Counted from the stretch's first letter, positions 34,258 to 43,523 are shown. The stretch is DNA of 64,000 nucleotides from Pseudomonas sp. (GCF_002796985.1 NZ_PEKX01000002.1:372001-436000), one strand, 5' to 3'. Notes: generated by a model from the sequence alone, not told the origin. Translations and numbers: made by a program.

Positions 34258-35388
34258 ATGACCCACACCCACTGCGACGTCGCCATCGTCGGCGCCGGCA
34301 TCCTCGGCCTCTCACACGCCTATGCCGCCGCCCGCCGCGGCCTGTCCGTGCGCGTCTTCGAGCGGACTGCCACTCCCCTGGGCGCCTCGGTGCGCAACTT
34401 CGGTCAGGCGCTGGTCACCGGCCAGCCGCCGGGCGTGATGTCGGACCTGGCCCGTGCCAGCCGGCCGATCTGGGCGCAGTGGGCGGAGGGCGCCGGGTTC
34501 TCTCTGCGGCGTAACGGCTCGCTGTTGTTCGCCCGCACTGAAGCCGAGGAACACCTGCTGGAGGCCTTCTGCGCCGGCCGCGGCAAAGAGCTGGACTACC
34601 GCGTGGGCCTGTTGCGCGGCAGCGAACTGAACGACCTCTACCAGGGCCACTTCCGCCACCATCGCGCGGCGTTGCTGGGCTTCGACGACCAGCAGCTGTA
34701 TTCCCGCGAGGCGCTGCCGAGCCTGATCGACTACCTGCGCCGCGAGCACGGTGTGGCGTTCCACTTCTCCACCCTGGTGCGTGATGTCGACACCGGCGTG
34801 CTGCGCACCACGGCGGGTACCTTCACTGCCGGGCAGGTAATCGTCTGCTCCGGCCACGACTACCAGACGCTGCTGGCTGAGGTCATCGCACCGCTGGCGC
34901 CGCAGGTGTGCCGGCTGCAGATGCTGCGCGCCCGCCCGCAGGTCGACCTGGGCCTCGCCCATTCGATTCTCACCGGCCTGAGCTGCGTGCATTACGGCGC
35001 TTTCTCCGACCTGCCCGAGGCCGAGGCGGTGCGCGAGCAGATTCGCCGCGAGACGCCGGAGCTGGAAGAGCAGGGCATCCACCTGCTGGTTAGCCCGACG
35101 CCCCATGGCGAGCTGATCATCGGTGACTCCCACCACTACGGCAGCGACGCGGCGCCGTTCAACGCCGAGTTCGTCGACCGGCTGATGCTGGAACTGGCCG
35201 AGGACACCCTGGGTATGCGCGTCGAGGTCATCGAGCGCTGGCAGGGCGTGTATGGCTCGCGCGGGCCGGGGCCGTTCTCGGTCTTGCAGGCTGCCGACGG
35301 CATCACCGCCGTGCTGATGCACACCGGCGTGGGCATGAGCATCGGTCCGGCGTTGGGCGAGCGCACCGTCGCGGGCCTGTTCGGCTGA
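34258..35388 (+). CDS. FAD-dependent amine oxidoreductase linked to phosphonate use (TIGR03364-like)
   Basis: 376-residue DAO/glycine-oxidase type flavoprotein. The dinucleotide-binding motif is CDVAIVGAGILGLSHAYAAARRG at residues 5-27. The C-terminal FAD contact region is VLMHTGVGMSIGPALGERTVAGLF. The family TIGR03364 recurs beside aminoethylphosphonate transporters, and a related enzyme (PbfD) oxidises N-methylated or plain aminoethylphosphonate to phosphonoacetaldehyde in published work. The reaction here is inferred. Neither the transaminase PhnW nor the hydrolase PhnX is in the window. Start at ATG 34258 after GCAGGAATACCCC. Confidence 0.82.
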   Translation: MTHTHCDVAIVGAGILGLSHAYAAARRGLSVRVFERTATPLGASVRNFGQALVTGQPPGVMSDLARASRPIWAQWAEGAGFSLRRNGSLLFARTEAEEHLLEAFCAGRGKELDYRVGLLRGSELNDLYQGHFRHHRAALLGFDDQQLYSREALPSLIDYLRREHGVAFHFSTLVRDVDTGVLRTTAGTFTAGQVIVCSGHDYQTLLAEVIAPLAPQVCRLQMLRARPQVDLGLAHSILTGLSCVHYGAFSDLPEAEAVREQIRRETPELEEQGIHLLVSPTPHGELIIGDSHHYGSDAAPFNAEFVDRLMLELAEDTLGMRVEVIERWQGVYGSRGPGPFSVLQAADGITAVLMHTGVGMSIGPALGERTVAGLFG

Positions 35389-35455
35389 CACGGGGCTGTC
35401 ATTTGAGGGTCACGGGCTTCTGGTAACACCAAAGGGCGGGCGTGCCTTGCTCTTC

Positions 35456-35519
35456 GTAGGGGCGAGCTTGCTCGCGAACAGTCCGTGCCGTGCGGGTTCG
35501 CGAGCAAGCTCGCTCCTAC
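35456..35519. repeat. Paired inverted REP-like repeat (GAGCGAGCTTGCTCGC family)
   Basis: Arms at 35456-35479 and 35496-35519 in the gap between the FAD oxidoreductase and zntB. The left arm has one substitution (GTAGGGGCGAGC). Confidence 0.85.
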
Positions 35520-35550
35520 ACGCACGTCCCACTTGCGTGCGCAGAAATCC

Positions 35551-36573
35551 ATGAACCACAGCATCGTCCAGAGCCACCAGGATTCCGACCTGTTCGGCCT
35601 GCTTTATGGCTTCAGCTTTCGCCCCGACCAGCCGGGCCTGGAGATCGATTCGCCCACCGCCCTGCAACGCCTGCGGGAGCCGCGCGCGGCGGACGAATTC
35701 CTCTGGTTGCACCTGAACCTCGCGCATGCGGCCTGCGAGCGCTGGATGAAGTCGCACCTGGATCTGCCCGACTATTTCTTCGAGACCCTGCGCGAAGGCT
35801 CGCGCTCCACCCGCATCGAACACGTGGACGGCGCGCTGCTGGCGGTGGTCAACGACGTGGTGTTCGACTTCAGCAGCCGCATGTCCTCGGACGTTGCCAC
35901 CTTGTGGGTTTGCGCCCGCGGCCGCCTGCTGGTCACCGCCCGTGCGCAGCCACTGCGCTCAGTGGACACGCTGCGCTCCTCGGTAAAGCACGGCGAGAGC
36001 TTCAATTCGCCGCTGGAACTGCTGATCCACCTGCTGCGCGACCAAGGCGAAATCCTCACCCGCATCGTCCGCGAGACCAGCATCAGCGTGGATCGCATCG
36101 AGGACCAACTACTGTCCGCGCGGCTCTCCGCCAGCCGCGCGGACCTGGGCGCCATGCGCCGTGTGCTGGTGCGCTTGCAGCGCCTGCTGGCGCTGGAGCC
36201 GGGCTCGCTGATGCGCCTGCTCAACCGCCCGCCAGTGTGGCTGACGGAGGACGACGTGCGCGTGCTGCGCGAGGCCACCGAGGAGTTCTCCCTGGTGATC
36301 AATGACCTCACCGCGCTGGGCGAACGCATCAAGCTGCTGCAGGAAGAGATCGCCGCGAAGATCAACGAGCAGAGCAACCGCACGCTGTTCACCCTCACCG
36401 TGGTCACGGTGCTGGCGCTGCCGATCAACATCATCGCCGGCTTCTTCGGCATGAACGTCGGCGGCATTCCCTTCTCCGGCGACCCGGAGGGCTTCTGGAT
36501 ACTCGTGGTGCTGGTGGCCAGCTTCACCGGCCTGGCCGGGCGCTGGGCGTTCCGCAAGCGCGACGATTACTAA
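35551..36573 (+). CDS. zntB: Zinc/metal transporter ZntB (CorA family)
   Basis: 340-residue CorA-fold protein of the inner membrane. The large N-terminal cytoplasmic funnel (about 1-280) ends in a long helix (LQEEIAAKINEQSNRTLFTLT). Two membrane helices follow, with the ion-selectivity motif GMNVGGIPF between them; 'GMNVGGIP' is characteristic of ZntB rather than CorA ('GMNF..'). The C-terminus is the basic WAFRKRDDY. Start at ATG 35551, the first methionine after the REP pair. ZntB has been described as a zinc exporter or, more recently, an importer; the direction cannot be read here. Confidence 0.88.
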   Translation: MNHSIVQSHQDSDLFGLLYGFSFRPDQPGLEIDSPTALQRLREPRAADEFLWLHLNLAHAACERWMKSHLDLPDYFFETLREGSRSTRIEHVDGALLAVVNDVVFDFSSRMSSDVATLWVCARGRLLVTARAQPLRSVDTLRSSVKHGESFNSPLELLIHLLRDQGEILTRIVRETSISVDRIEDQLLSARLSASRADLGAMRRVLVRLQRLLALEPGSLMRLLNRPPVWLTEDDVRVLREATEEFSLVINDLTALGERIKLLQEEIAAKINEQSNRTLFTLTVVTVLALPINIIAGFFGMNVGGIPFSGDPEGFWILVVLVASFTGLAGRWAFRKRDDY

Positions 36574-36643
36574 TCGAGCCCGGACATTGTTGCACCCTGT
36601 AGGAGCGCGCCCCTACAGGCCTACACCGGCGCAACCAGCCTGC

Positions 36644-36725
36644 GTAGGAGCGGACTCTGTCCGCGATCGATTTCCGGCTGCTCCGAGCTGGCCGGCTGCA
36701 CATCGCGGACGAAGTCCGCTCCTAC
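36644..36725. repeat. 82-bp inverted repeat, copy 1 (GTAGGAGCGGACT...CCGCTCCTAC)
   Basis: Palindromic arms of about 27 bp surround GATTTCCGGCTGCTCCGAGC. A copy of identical length and only about four differences is at 50467-50548, and a single arm is at 29885. It lies between zntB and the end of the phh operon. A truncated related unit (GTAGGAGCGCGCCCCTAC) precedes it at 36599-36616. Confidence 0.85.
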
Positions 36726-36750
36726 GCTCAGGTCGACCCCCAGCGCAGGC

Positions 36751-36778
36751 AAAAAAAGACCGGCTCAAAGGCCGGTCG
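36751..36778 (-). terminator. Rho-independent terminator of the phhABC operon
   Basis: On the minus strand GACCGGCCTTTGAGCCGGTC is followed by a run of seven T. It is 19 bp after the phhC stop. Confidence 0.9.
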
Positions 36779-36796
36779 AGGGGGAAGAAATCGTCG

Positions 36797-37993
36797 TCAG
36801 CGGCAGACGCGGGCGATGGCCGCCGCCAGGTGGTCGAGGCGCTCGCCGTCGAGCCCGGCAATGTTGGCGCGGCCGCTGCTCACCAGGTAGATGCTGTGCT
36901 CCTCGCGCAGGATGCGTACCTGCTCGGCCTGCAGGCCGGTGTAGGAGAACATGCCGCGCTGGATCGCGATGTGCGCGAAGCGCTCCGCCAGCCCGTGGGG
37001 GCGCAAGGCTTCCACCAGGCCGACCCGCAGCTCGGCGATCCGCCCGCGCATGCCGTCCAGTTCTTCCAGCCAGAGGTTCTTCAGTTCCGGGTCGCCGAGG
37101 ATGGTCGCGACCACTTCCGCGCCATGAGCCGGCGGAGTGGACCAGAGGCTGCGGGCGAACAGCGCCAGTTGGCTGCGGATGTCGGTGAGCTTGTCGGCGT
37201 TCTCGGCGCAGACGATCAGCGCGCCAACGCGGTCGCGGTAGAGGCCGAAGTTCTTCGAGCAGGAGCTGGTGATCAGCACTTCCGGCAGGCTTTCAGCCAG
37301 CAGGCGCACGGAGTACGCATCCTCCTCCAGCCCGTCGCCCAGGCCCTGGTAGGCGAAGTCCAGCAGCGGCAGCAGTTCGCGGCGGCGGACGATCTCCAGC
37401 ACGCGCTGCCACTGCTCATGATCCAGATCGAAGCCGGTGGGGTTGTGGCAGCAGGCATGCAGCAGCACCACGTCGCCCTGGGGGATTTTCTCCAGCATGG
37501 CGAACATGGCTTCCGCGTCGAGGCGGTTGTCCGCGCCGACGTAGGGGTAGTGCTTGATCGGTACGCCAGCGGCGGCGAACAGGGTCTCGTGGATCGGCCA
37601 GGTCGGGTCGCTCAGCCAGATGCTCTTGCCCGGCAGGCAATGGGCGATGAACTCCGCCGCCAGGCGCAGGGCACCGGTGCCACCGGGCGTCTGGGTGGCG
37701 TCGGCGCGCGAATCGGCCAGCAGCGGCGAGGTGACGCCCAGTACCAGCTCGCACAGGCGCGCGGCAAACAGCGCGTCACCGTGGCTGCCGACGTAGCTCT
37801 TGGTGGTTTCGCTATCCACCAGGCGCTGTTCGGCGAGCTTCACCGCGCGGGGGATCGGGGTGAGGCCCTGGGCGTCCTTGTAGACGCCCACGCCAAGGTC
37901 GAGCCGCGCGGGATTGGGGTCCGCCCGGTAGGCTTCGAGCAGGCCCAGGATCGGGTCGCCCGGTACGCGGGTAACCTTGGCGAAGTGCTTCAT
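36797..37993 (-). CDS. phhC: Aromatic amino acid aminotransferase PhhC (TyrB type)
   Basis: 398-residue PLP aminotransferase of the aspartate/aromatic family. It transaminates tyrosine and phenylalanine with 2-oxoglutarate and completes the phenylalanine-to-hydroxyphenylpyruvate route. Motifs: LDLGVGVYKDAQGLTPIP near the N-terminus, HACCHNPTGFDL, the PLP lysine in ITSSCSKNFGLYRDRVGAL, and the C-terminal arginine in SSGRANIAGL. Start at ATG 37993 overlapping the phhB stop by 4 bp. An in-frame extension reaching upstream across phhB exists but is only the wrong frame of that gene. Confidence 0.95.
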   Translation of the reverse strand: MKHFAKVTRVPGDPILGLLEAYRADPNPARLDLGVGVYKDAQGLTPIPRAVKLAEQRLVDSETTKSYVGSHGDALFAARLCELVLGVTSPLLADSRADATQTPGGTGALRLAAEFIAHCLPGKSIWLSDPTWPIHETLFAAAGVPIKHYPYVGADNRLDAEAMFAMLEKIPQGDVVLLHACCHNPTGFDLDHEQWQRVLEIVRRRELLPLLDFAYQGLGDGLEEDAYSVRLLAESLPEVLITSSCSKNFGLYRDRVGALIVCAENADKLTDIRSQLALFARSLWSTPPAHGAEVVATILGDPELKNLWLEELDGMRGRIAELRVGLVEALRPHGLAERFAHIAIQRGMFSYTGLQAEQVRILREEHSIYLVSSGRANIAGLDGERLDHLAAAIARVCR

Positions 37994-38346
37994 TTGCGTC
38001 CCTCTGCTTTCGCGGCCAGCTCGTCGGTGCGCGCGGCCATGATGAAGTCGTTGCGGTGCAGGCCCTTCAGCTCGTGGCTCCACCAGGTGACGGTGACCTT
38101 GCCCCACTGGGTCAGCAGGTCGGGGTGGTGGCCCTCTTCCTCGGCGATGGCGCCCACCGCGTTGGTGAAGGCCAGGGCGTGCCTGAAGTTCTTGAACAGG
38201 AAGACCCGCTCCAGTTCCATGTGGTTGTCGCGGACCTCGATGTTCCAGTCCGGGATCTGCTTGATCAGCACCGCCAGTTCTTCGTCGGACACCTTCGGGG
38301 CGTCGGCGCGGCAGGCTTCGCAATGGGCTTGGGTGAGTGCGGTCAT
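37990..38346 (-). CDS. phhB: Pterin-4a-carbinolamine dehydratase PhhB
   Basis: 118-residue PCD/DCoH protein. It recycles the 4a-hydroxy-tetrahydropterin produced by PhhA. The active-site motif is EEEGHHPDLLTQW, with further conserved HALAFTNAVG and WWSHELKGLHRNDFIMAART. In pseudomonads it is also reported to affect phhA expression. ATGA overlap with phhC and a 105-bp gap from phhA place it second in the operon. Confidence 0.96.
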   Translation of the reverse strand: MTALTQAHCEACRADAPKVSDEELAVLIKQIPDWNIEVRDNHMELERVFLFKNFRHALAFTNAVGAIAEEEGHHPDLLTQWGKVTVTWWSHELKGLHRNDFIMAARTDELAAKAEGRK

Positions 38347-38451
38347 GAAAGGGTTCTCCTTGTCGTGGGTGGCATAGGAGTGCGCTCGCGAACCATCTTA
38401 GGCTCGCGAGCACGTCTCATCCTAGGCACAGATGGGATCGATTGCAGCGGA

Positions 38452-39240
38452 TCAGGCAGCCTGTTTCGGCGGAAACTTCGGCGCGTGCAGGCCCAGGTGC
38501 ATGGCTTCGCGCACCAGCGCCATGATGTCTTCGTGGGCCAGCTCGAACAGGCGCTTGAGCTCGGGCAGCACGAAATACAGGGGCTGCAGGATGTCGATGC
38601 GGTAAGGCGTGCGCATGCATTCCAGCGGGTTGAAGGCCTGGTGCTCGGGCTCGCCGGAGAGGCTGTAGACCGTTTCCCTGGGCGAGGAGAGGATGCCGCC
38701 GCCGTAGATGCGCAGGCCCTGCGAGGTATCCAGCAGGCCGAACTCGATGGTCATCCAGTAGAGGCGGGCGAGGTACACCCGTTCTGCCTTGCTGGCGGCC
38801 AGGCCGAGCTTGCCGTAGGTGTGGGTGAACTCGGCGAACCAGGGGTTGGTGAGCAGAGGGCAGTGGCCGAAGATCTCGTGGAAGATGTCCGGCTCCTGCA
38901 GGTAGTCCAGCTCTTCCGGGGTGCGGATAAAGGTGGCGACGGGGAATTGCTGGCTGGCCAGCAACTCGAAGAAGGTCTGGAACGGGATCAGCGCCGGCAC
39001 CCGCGCCACGCGCCAGCCGGTGGCGGCCTGGAGCACCTGGTTGACCTCGCCCAGTTGCGGGATTCGCTCATGGGGCAGGCTGAGCTGCTCGATGCCGTCC
39101 AGGTATTCCTGACAAGCGCGGCCCTCGATCACTTTCAGTTGGCGGGTGATCAGGGTATTCCAGACCTGGTGCTCGGTTTCCGGGTAGTGGATGAAACCGT
39201 GCTCGTCAGGTTGGCGGGCCACGTACTGCGTTGTCTTCAT
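38452..39240 (-). CDS. phhA: Phenylalanine 4-hydroxylase PhhA
   Basis: 262-residue monomeric aromatic amino acid hydroxylase (non-heme iron, tetrahydropterin). It converts L-phenylalanine to L-tyrosine. The iron ligands are the two histidines of EPDIFHEIFGHCPLL and the glutamate in YWMTIEFGLL. Length equals P. aeruginosa PhhA. I start it at ATG 39240 (MKTTQYVARQ), preceded by GGAGGCTCC; the open frame upstream covers only the promoter. It is the first gene of phhABC and diverges from phhR. Confidence 0.97.
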   Translation of the reverse strand: MKTTQYVARQPDEHGFIHYPETEHQVWNTLITRQLKVIEGRACQEYLDGIEQLSLPHERIPQLGEVNQVLQAATGWRVARVPALIPFQTFFELLASQQFPVATFIRTPEELDYLQEPDIFHEIFGHCPLLTNPWFAEFTHTYGKLGLAASKAERVYLARLYWMTIEFGLLDTSQGLRIYGGGILSSPRETVYSLSGEPEHQAFNPLECMRTPYRIDILQPLYFVLPELKRLFELAHEDIMALVREAMHLGLHAPKFPPKQAA

Positions 39241-39286
39241 GGAGCCTCCGGCGTCGAGCTGCCTGTTCTTGTGATGACTCACAAAT

Positions 39287-39302
39287 AGCGCGATGCGTGC
39301 CG
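39287..39302 (-). promoter_or_regulatory. Candidate sigma-54 promoter of phhABC
   Basis: On the minus strand CGGCACGCATCGCGCT has GG-N10-GC spacing and matches GGCACG of the -24 element; the -12 is GCGCT instead of TTGCT. The start site would be about 36 bases before phhA. RpoN dependence of phhA is known in P. aeruginosa. Confidence 0.5.
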
Positions 39303-39348
39303 GCAAACAGCCCCCTGGGCGCTGCGTTGGCGGGCGAGTTGCAGGGCA

Positions 39349-39372
39349 ATCCGTAAAGAAATGATTACGGAT
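39349..39372. promoter_or_regulatory. PhhR (TyrR-type) operator
   Basis: Perfect 8-bp inverted repeat ATCCGTAA-N8-TTACGGAT. Its core CGTAAA-N6-ATTACG closely follows the PhhR/TyrR box TGTAAA-N6-TTTACA. It lies about 60 bp upstream of the sigma-54 candidate of phhA and about 130 bp before phhR, a suitable activator site for phhA and possible self-control. Confidence 0.7.
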
Positions 39373-39500
39373 GGCGGCGCGGGCAATCGGCCATGGCTTG
39401 AAGCTGCGGTCATCTGTCACATATTCTTGACGATAATTTCCGGCCGCCTTGCGAAAATCCGCGCCGGAGCGCCCACCACAACGACAACCACGGGCCCGCC

Positions 39501-41063
39501 ATGCGCATCAAAGTGCACTGCCAGAACCGCGTCGGCATCCTGCGCGACATCCTCAACCTGCTGGTCGACTACGGCATCAACGTCAACCGCGGCGAGGTCG
39601 GCGGCGAGCAGGGCAACGCCATCTACCTGCTCTGCCCGAACCTCATCAACCTGCAGTTCCAGTCGCTCAAGCCCAAGTTCGAAGCGGTGCCCGGCGTATT
39701 CGGCGTCAAGCGCGTCGGCCTGATGCCCAGCGAGCGCCGCCACCTGGAGCTGAATGCGCTGCTGGCGGCGCTGGAGTTTCCGGTGCTGTCCATCGATATG
39801 GCCGGGCAGATAGTCGCGGGCAACCGCGCCGCTGCGCAGTTGCTGGGCGTACGCGTCGATGAAGTGCCGGGCATCCCGCTGTCGCGCTACGCCGAGGACC
39901 TCGACCTGCCGGAATTGGTGCGAGCCAACAAGGCGCGCATCAATGGCCTGCGGGTGAAGGTGAAAGGGGACGTGTTCCTCGCCGACATTGCGCCGCTGCA
40001 AACCGAGCATGACGAAAGCGAAGCACTGGCCGGCGCCGTGCTCACGCTGCACCGCGCCGACCGCGTCGGCGAGCGCATCTACAACGTGCGTCGCCTGGAG
40101 CTGCGCGGCTTCGACAGCATCTTCCAGAGCTCGCGGGTGATGGCTGCCGTGGTGCGCGAAGCACGCCGCATGGCGCCGCTGGATGCACCGCTGTTGATCG
40201 AGGGCGAGACCGGTACCGGCAAGGAGCTGCTGGCCCGCGCCTGCCACCTCGCCAGCCCGCGTGGACAGTCGCCGTTCATGGCGCTGAACTGCGCTGGCCT
40301 GCCCGAATCCATGGCCGAGACCGAGCTGTTCGGCTACGGCCCCGGCGCCTTCGAAGGCGCGCGCCCGGAAGGCAAACTCGGCCTGCTGGAGCTGACCGCC
40401 GGCGGCACCCTGTTCCTCGATGGCGTCGGTGAAATGAGCCCGCGCCTGCAGGCCAAGCTCCTGCGCTTCCTGCAGGACGGTTGCTTCCGCCGCGTGGGCA
40501 GCGACGAGGAGGTGTACCTGGACGTGCGGGTGATCTGCGCGACCCAGACGGACCTGTCCGAGCTCTGCACCAAGGGCGAGTTCCGCCAGGACCTCTACCA
40601 CCGCCTCAACGTGCTGTCGTTGCACATCCCGCCGCTGCGCGAATGCCTGGATGGCCTGGAGCCGCTGGTGGAGCACTTCCTCGATCAGGCCAGCCGGCAG
40701 ATCGGTTGTGCGCTACCCAAGCTCTCGCCGCAGGCGCTGGACCGCCTCGGCCGCTACCACTGGCCGGGCAACGTGCGGCAGCTGGAGAACGCGCTGTTCC
40801 AGGCGGTTTCGCTGTGCGAAGGCGGCACCATCCGCCCCGAGCACATCCGCTTGCCGGACTACGGTGCGCCGCATCCGCTGGGGGATTTTTCACTGGACGG
40901 TGGGCTGGATGCCATCGTTGGCCGATTCGAGAAGGCGGTGCTGGAGCGGCTCTACCGCGAGCACCCGAGCAGCCGGCAACTGGGCAAACGGCTAGGGGTG
41001 TCGCACACCACTATCGCCAACAAGCTGCGCATGCATGGGCTGGGGCACAACGAGGAGCCTTGA
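39501..41063 (+). CDS. phhR: Aromatic amino acid regulator PhhR (TyrR family)
   Basis: 520-residue enhancer-binding-type regulator. Domains in order: ACT (about 1-75, MRIKVHCQNRVGILRDILN), PAS (about 80-190), AAA+ ATPase (about 205-435; Walker A LIEGETGTGKELLARACHL, Walker B GGTLFLDGVGEMS) and a C-terminal Fis-type helix-turn-helix (SSRQLGKRLGVSHTTIANKL). The loop that contacts sigma-54 (GAFTGA) reads GAFEGA, the TyrR-like variant. It activates phhABC and other tyrosine/phenylalanine genes in response to aromatic amino acids. It diverges from phhA across a 260-bp control region. A terminator follows the gene. Confidence 0.95.
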   Translation: MRIKVHCQNRVGILRDILNLLVDYGINVNRGEVGGEQGNAIYLLCPNLINLQFQSLKPKFEAVPGVFGVKRVGLMPSERRHLELNALLAALEFPVLSIDMAGQIVAGNRAAAQLLGVRVDEVPGIPLSRYAEDLDLPELVRANKARINGLRVKVKGDVFLADIAPLQTEHDESEALAGAVLTLHRADRVGERIYNVRRLELRGFDSIFQSSRVMAAVVREARRMAPLDAPLLIEGETGTGKELLARACHLASPRGQSPFMALNCAGLPESMAETELFGYGPGAFEGARPEGKLGLLELTAGGTLFLDGVGEMSPRLQAKLLRFLQDGCFRRVGSDEEVYLDVRVICATQTDLSELCTKGEFRQDLYHRLNVLSLHIPPLRECLDGLEPLVEHFLDQASRQIGCALPKLSPQALDRLGRYHWPGNVRQLENALFQAVSLCEGGTIRPEHIRLPDYGAPHPLGDFSLDGGLDAIVGRFEKAVLERLYREHPSSRQLGKRLGVSHTTIANKLRMHGLGHNEEP

Positions 41064-41121
41064 CGTTGTGAGACGTGGGAGCGAGCGGTCTGCGAAGAGC
41101 ATCCACCGGACGCGGAAAAAC

Positions 41122-41149
41122 AAAACCCCGGCATCAGGCCGGGGTTTTT
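41122..41149 (+). terminator. Rho-independent terminator between phhR and the convergent small gene
   Basis: AAAACCCCGGC and GCCGGGGTTTT form an 11-bp stem with a T-run; the A-run on the left lets it act in both directions. Confidence 0.85.
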
Positions 41150-41173
41150 CATTCGCATTCCGTCAGCCTGCGG

Positions 41174-41383
41174 TCACTGCGCCGCCCGCGCGAACAACCC
41201 GGCCGCCTGCTGCATGCGGGTGATGTACTGGACGATCTCGCGCTCGGCATCGAAGCGGGTGAAGTAGGGCCCTTCGAGCGTGCCCTCACGGGTAGAGAAG
41301 AAGTACTGCCCATTGACCGAACTGATGCGGTCGCTGCGGTAGTGGGTGGCCGCCTGACTGTCGTTGACCCGTTGTCCCAACAT
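41174..41383 (-). CDS. Small conserved hypothetical protein (DUF6316-like)
   Basis: 69 residues: a basic, tyrosine-rich segment THYRSDRISSVNGQYFFSTR followed by EGPYFTRFDAEREIVQYITR. No signal peptide or membrane helix. I recall such a protein beside phhR in P. aeruginosa and in the DUF6316 group, but I am not certain of the family number. Start at ATG 41383, preceded by GGGAGGTCAGTTC. Function unknown; it is convergent with phhR. Confidence 0.75.
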   Translation of the reverse strand: MLGQRVNDSQAATHYRSDRISSVNGQYFFSTREGTLEGPYFTRFDAEREIVQYITRMQQAAGLFARAAQ

Positions 41384-41579
41384 GAACTGACCTCCCGAAC
41401 CAAAGGATTAATGAGAACGAGTGTATGCCGCAAAGCCGCACAGTGCCGGGGTCGCAGGGGAATGGCGACGAACGGCGGGGTTTTGTTTCAGCAATGAAAC
41501 AGCCCCGTCATCCGGCTGTTAGCCAGCCTTGTCTATGCTCAGTGTCCGGCGACAATCGTCGCTGAGCAGGGTCTCGGAA

Positions 41580-41640
41580 AGTTGAGTATTTTGGTTATAA
41601 GAAAATCAAAATATATTCTTTTTAATGCGTAAAGACCTTG
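41580..41640 (+). promoter_or_regulatory. AT-rich control region of lsfA
   Basis: A sharply AT-rich stretch (TTGGTTATAAGAAAATCAAA, then ATATATTCTTTTTAATG) directly upstream of lsfA. A similar stretch with TTGGAATATGAGG precedes ssuE at 45260-45330. AT-rich upstream sequence is typical of CysB-activated, sulfate-starvation promoters; CysB binding is inferred. Confidence 0.45.
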
Positions 41641-41676
41641 TGCATAGTGGCTACCAACACGAACAAGGAGAGACCC

Positions 41677-42315
<639 letters not shown>

Positions 42316-42370
42316 CTCTCCGCTTCCCATCCGGGGAGTCACTGCGCGAGCAAACCTCGAGCGGAAATCG

Positions 42371-42396
42371 GGCCGGTTCGCCGGCCTGTTTTTTAT
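42371..42396 (+). terminator. Rho-independent terminator after lsfA
   Basis: GGCCGG-TTCG-CCGGCC, a stem capped by a stable UUCG loop, followed by TGTTTTTTAT. An earlier stem without a T-run (42312-42342) directly follows the lsfA stop. Confidence 0.9.
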
Positions 42397-42491
42397 CCTT
42401 CATGCGCGGACCACGCCGCGCTTTTTTATTCAAGCTCTGACTTACCCGCCAAACGGGGAGAAGACGTCAGCCCACGCCAAGGAGAACGACC

Positions 42492-43520
42492 ATGGGTCAT
42501 TCCACCTGGCGCCGCAGCCTGGCCGTCGCTCTTCTCGCGAGCCTGCCGATCGGCGCCTACAACAGCCCCGCCCAAGCCGCCGACGCAACCGCACCCGCTC
42601 CACCGAAAGAGCTGCGCCTGGATTACGCCTACTACGCACCCACCAGCCTGGTGCTCAAGCACTTCGGCTGGCTGGAGAAGTCCCTCAAGCCGCAAGGCAC
42701 GCAAGTGCGCTGGGTGTTCAGCCAGGGCAGCAACCGTTCGCTGGAGTACCTCAACGCCGGCAGCACCGACTTCGCCTCCACCGCAGGCCTCGCCGCCGTG
42801 CTCAGCCGCGCCAACGGCAGCCCGCTGAAGACTGTCTACATCGCCAGCCGCCCGGAGTGGACCGCGCTGGTGGTGCCCAAGGATTCGCCGCTGAAATCCG
42901 TCGCCGATCTCAAGGGCAAGAAGATCGCCGCCACCAAGGGCACCGACCCCTACCTGTTCCTGCTGCGCAGCCTGCAGCAGGCCGGGCTGGACAAGAACGA
43001 CGTGGAGATCGTCCACCTGCAGCACCCGGACGGCCGCGCCGCACTGGAGCAGGGCAGGGTGGACGCCTGGGCCGGCCTCGATCCGCACATGGCCGCCAGC
43101 GAGCGGCAGGCCGGTTCGCGGCTGCTGTACCGCAATGTCGACTTCAACAGTTACGGCGTGCTCAGCGTCACCGAGAAGTTCGAGAAGGAACAGCCGCAAC
43201 TGATCAAGCAGGTCATTGCCGCCTATGAAGAGGCGCGTCAGTGGGCCGTGGCGCACCCGGAGGAGACCGCGAAGCTGCTCGCCGAGGAAGCCAAGCTGCC
43301 GCTGGAAGTGGCGAAGCTGCAACTCTCTCGCACCGACTTCAGCAAGCCGCTGCCGGGCGCCGAACAGGTGGCCGCGCTGAAGGCTGCCGCTCCGATCCTG
43401 CTGGAAGAGCAACTGGTGCGCCCGGGGACTGACGTCACCGCCGTGGTCGATCAACTGATCGCGCCGCAACTGGCCGGCGAAGTGATCGGCAAGCCCGCTG
43501 TCGCCAGGGCGGAGCAGTAG
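42492..43520 (+). CDS. Sulfonate/sulfate-ester-type ABC importer, periplasmic binding protein
   Basis: 342 residues with a signal peptide ending near NSPAQAA. SsuA/TauA-like fold: LRLDYAYYAPTSLVLKHFGW, then FSQGSNRSLEYLNAGSTDFAST and VPKDSPLKSVADLKGKKIAATKGTDPY. It is related to, but clearly different from, SsuA at 46152. As I recall, the same three-gene transporter stands between lsfA and ssuE in P. aeruginosa. The ligand is probably an organosulfur compound such as a sulfonate or sulfate ester. It is the first gene of a three-gene operon; the permease starts 3 bp later. Confidence 0.88.
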   Translation: MGHSTWRRSLAVALLASLPIGAYNSPAQAADATAPAPPKELRLDYAYYAPTSLVLKHFGWLEKSLKPQGTQVRWVFSQGSNRSLEYLNAGSTDFASTAGLAAVLSRANGSPLKTVYIASRPEWTALVVPKDSPLKSVADLKGKKIAATKGTDPYLFLLRSLQQAGLDKNDVEIVHLQHPDGRAALEQGRVDAWAGLDPHMAASERQAGSRLLYRNVDFNSYGVLSVTEKFEKEQPQLIKQVIAAYEEARQWAVAHPEETAKLLAEEAKLPLEVAKLQLSRTDFSKPLPGAEQVAALKAAAPILLEEQLVRPGTDVTAVVDQLIAPQLAGEVIGKPAVARAEQ

Positions 43521-43523
43521 TCC

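Noticed and set aside
36587..38377. 596-codon plus-strand frame over phhC and phhB
   Set aside because: Begins inside intergenic repeats and runs antisense to two recognised enzymes.
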